DNA from: Vibrio penaeicida
GTDB taxonomy: Bacteria; Pseudomonadota; Gammaproteobacteria; Enterobacterales; Vibrionaceae
Direction: 5' to 3'
Length of the DNA stretch: 64,000 nucleotides
Assembly (NCBI RefSeq): GCF_019977755.1
Contig: NZ_AP025144.1
Coordinates: forward strand, 1,550,001 to 1,614,000
Part shown: positions 63,138-64,000 of the stretch, piece after piece
How positions within the stretch are numbered: the stretch's first letter is position 1
How the letters are laid out: each line of letters opens with the position of its first letter
Made by a program: the position numbers and the translations under genes
The notes under the pieces: generated by a model
What the model was told of the DNA's origin: nothing
What the model saw: only the letters and a program-made list of their open reading frames with translations
Databases searched by the model: none

Positions 63138-64000
63138 TATTTTCTTCCTTGAGCAGATTCTAGGTCTTGAAAAGGCGGTGTTTGTATAAACACTTTCTCT
63201 CCACTCTTCACCGCCTCAACAATGGCTTCGGTGACACGTAAATTTTGAACACCATCATGGACACTCACCAAAGGTTCAGCTTGGCCTCTAATCACGTTAC
63301 AAAAGTGGTGGAGCTGAGCTTCCAAGGGATCTTTTCTTTCTAATTCCACATCACTACATTCGAAAGGTTTCCACCAAGATCGATCTTCATCCTTCAAGTA
63401 ACGTTTTAGCTTGAGGGTGGGAACGGAAAGCGACCCGTGAGTTCCAGCGATGTGGTAACAATCTTCATCGGGGTAGGTAGCGTAAGATTTGTTCTCTTGT
63501 GTGGTTTGCTCCCAGCTTCGAGCCGATCCCGCCGTGTCCGAAAGAATAAATGTGCCCAGCGTACCGTTGGAAAAAGAAAATACGATAGCAACGGTGTCTT
63601 CAACTTCAAATCCACGGTGTGTATTAGATGCCGTAGCTTGTACTGAAGAAATTTCCCCACATAAATATCGAAGATTGCCTATTTCATGGATCATGTTGAT
63701 GAGAATAGGACCCCCTCCGATTTTGGTTCGCCAAGTCCCTAGTTCAAAATAATCGTCGGGCTTGTAAAAAAGAGCACTGCCTGTCACGGCAACAGTCGCC
63801 CCCAACGAACCAGAATCTATGAGCTCTTTCGCTTTACGCATAATAGGGCTATGCATACGGTGGTGACCGACAAGCAGGGGGGTAGAGTAATCTTGAGCAA
63901 TGCGATACAAGCGTTCTCCCTCTGAAAGAGAGTGAGCCACCGGCTTTTCGATGATGGCAGGTATCCCCGCTTCTAAGCAGGCGATAGCTTGTTCTACATG
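63137..64000 (-). CDS. Gfo/Idh/MocA-family oxidoreductase (partial, runs off the window)
   Basis: The frame is open to the right edge, so the start and the N-terminal Rossmann cofactor region are missing. The visible 287 residues start HVEQAIACLEAGIPAIIEKP, whose EKP motif is diagnostic, and continue through the C-terminal substrate domain with GGGPILINMIHEIGNLRYL (His of the catalytic set). In this cluster it probably oxidises quinate, shikimate or a related cyclitol with NAD(P), an inference from its neighbours. Confidence 0.8.
   Translation of the reverse strand, partial: HVEQAIACLEAGIPAIIEKPVAHSLSEGERLYRIAQDYSTPLLVGHHRMHSPIMRKAKELIDSGSLGATVAVTGSALFYKPDDYFELGTWRTKIGGGPILINMIHEIGNLRYLCGEISSVQATASNTHRGFEVEDTVAIVFSFSNGTLGTFILSDTAGSARSWEQTTQENKSYATYPDEDCYHIAGTHGSLSVPTLKLKRYLKDEDRSWWKPFECSDVELERKDPLEAQLHHFCNVIRGQAEPLVSVHDGVQNLRVTEAIVEAVKSGEKVFIQTPPFQDLESAQGRK

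Overview
The window looks like a chromosomal segment of a Vibrionaceae member, most likely a Vibrio. The main reasons are the moderate-to-low GC, the linkage ycjX-ycjF-tyrR-rimJ, the H-NOX/hybrid kinase pair, the serine-catabolic pair sdaA/sdaC, and above all a cassette array whose ~125-bp attC sites closely resemble the Vibrio repeats called VCRs. No rRNA, tRNA or CRISPR array was seen.

Layout. 1-16.2 kb is ordinary core genome: end of a membrane protein, queD, a GNAT gene, sdaA and sdaC (serine use), nudL, an NO-sensing pair hnoX-hnoK, pabB, fumA, a small membrane protein, ycjX-ycjF, tyrR, rimJ and a DUF2947 gene. 16.4-21.1 kb holds a periplasmic binding protein next to a chemoreceptor gene cut by an IS3-family element, then a small protein behind a two-box LexA promoter. 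21.3-30.2 kb carries metabolic and membrane genes (Fe-alcohol dehydrogenase, FMN reductase, Crp/Fnr regulator, SDR-DUF2141-VTT operon, Tag-like glycosylase, PhoX, YbjQ). 30.36-30.63 kb is a 268-bp MITE-like element with perfect 20-bp inverted ends. 30.6-36.3 kb is a leftward operon DUF2760-Hsp70-Hsp70/DUF3731 with a sequence-perfect-spacing sigma-32 promoter. 36.5-43.1 kb has tandem 17-19 bp repeats, a CHASE-GGDEF cyclase, a DEDDh exonuclease, a BASS transporter, and a yfbK-like VWA lipoprotein followed by an ECF sigma factor and its probable membrane anti-sigma partner.

43.4-57.9 kb is an integron cassette array with 18 attC sites in several sequence classes and no integrase gene inside the window. 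Its cassettes include an FRG-domain protein, a PD-(D/E)xK-like protein, several exported or membrane proteins, eight ORF-less cassettes in two repeated families, and one 2.5-kb two-gene cassette whose products share an F-N-G-x-V-x-T-V motif at opposite ends. Three insertion sequences sit in the array: an intact IS3-family copy, an IS110-family copy placed exactly in the R'' end of an attC and carrying a structured non-coding end (candidate bridge RNA), and a decayed IS407-like copy that truncates the last attC. 59.0-59.6 kb is a scar with a photolyase stub, an attC-like half site and a 58-aa DUF6435-like gene.

59.7-64 kb returns to chromosomal genes: hchA and a leftward cluster for shikimate/quinate-type catabolism (Gfo/Idh dehydrogenase running off the window, type II dehydroquinase, and a dehydroshikimate dehydratase gene broken by a one-base frameshift).

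The best candidates for undescribed biology are the two-gene cassette at 54.7-56.9 kb, the sigma-32-driven DUF2760/Hsp70 operon, the dual-LexA-box small protein, and the attC-seated IS110 element. All functional statements rest on reading sequence and remembered family features; no database search was run.
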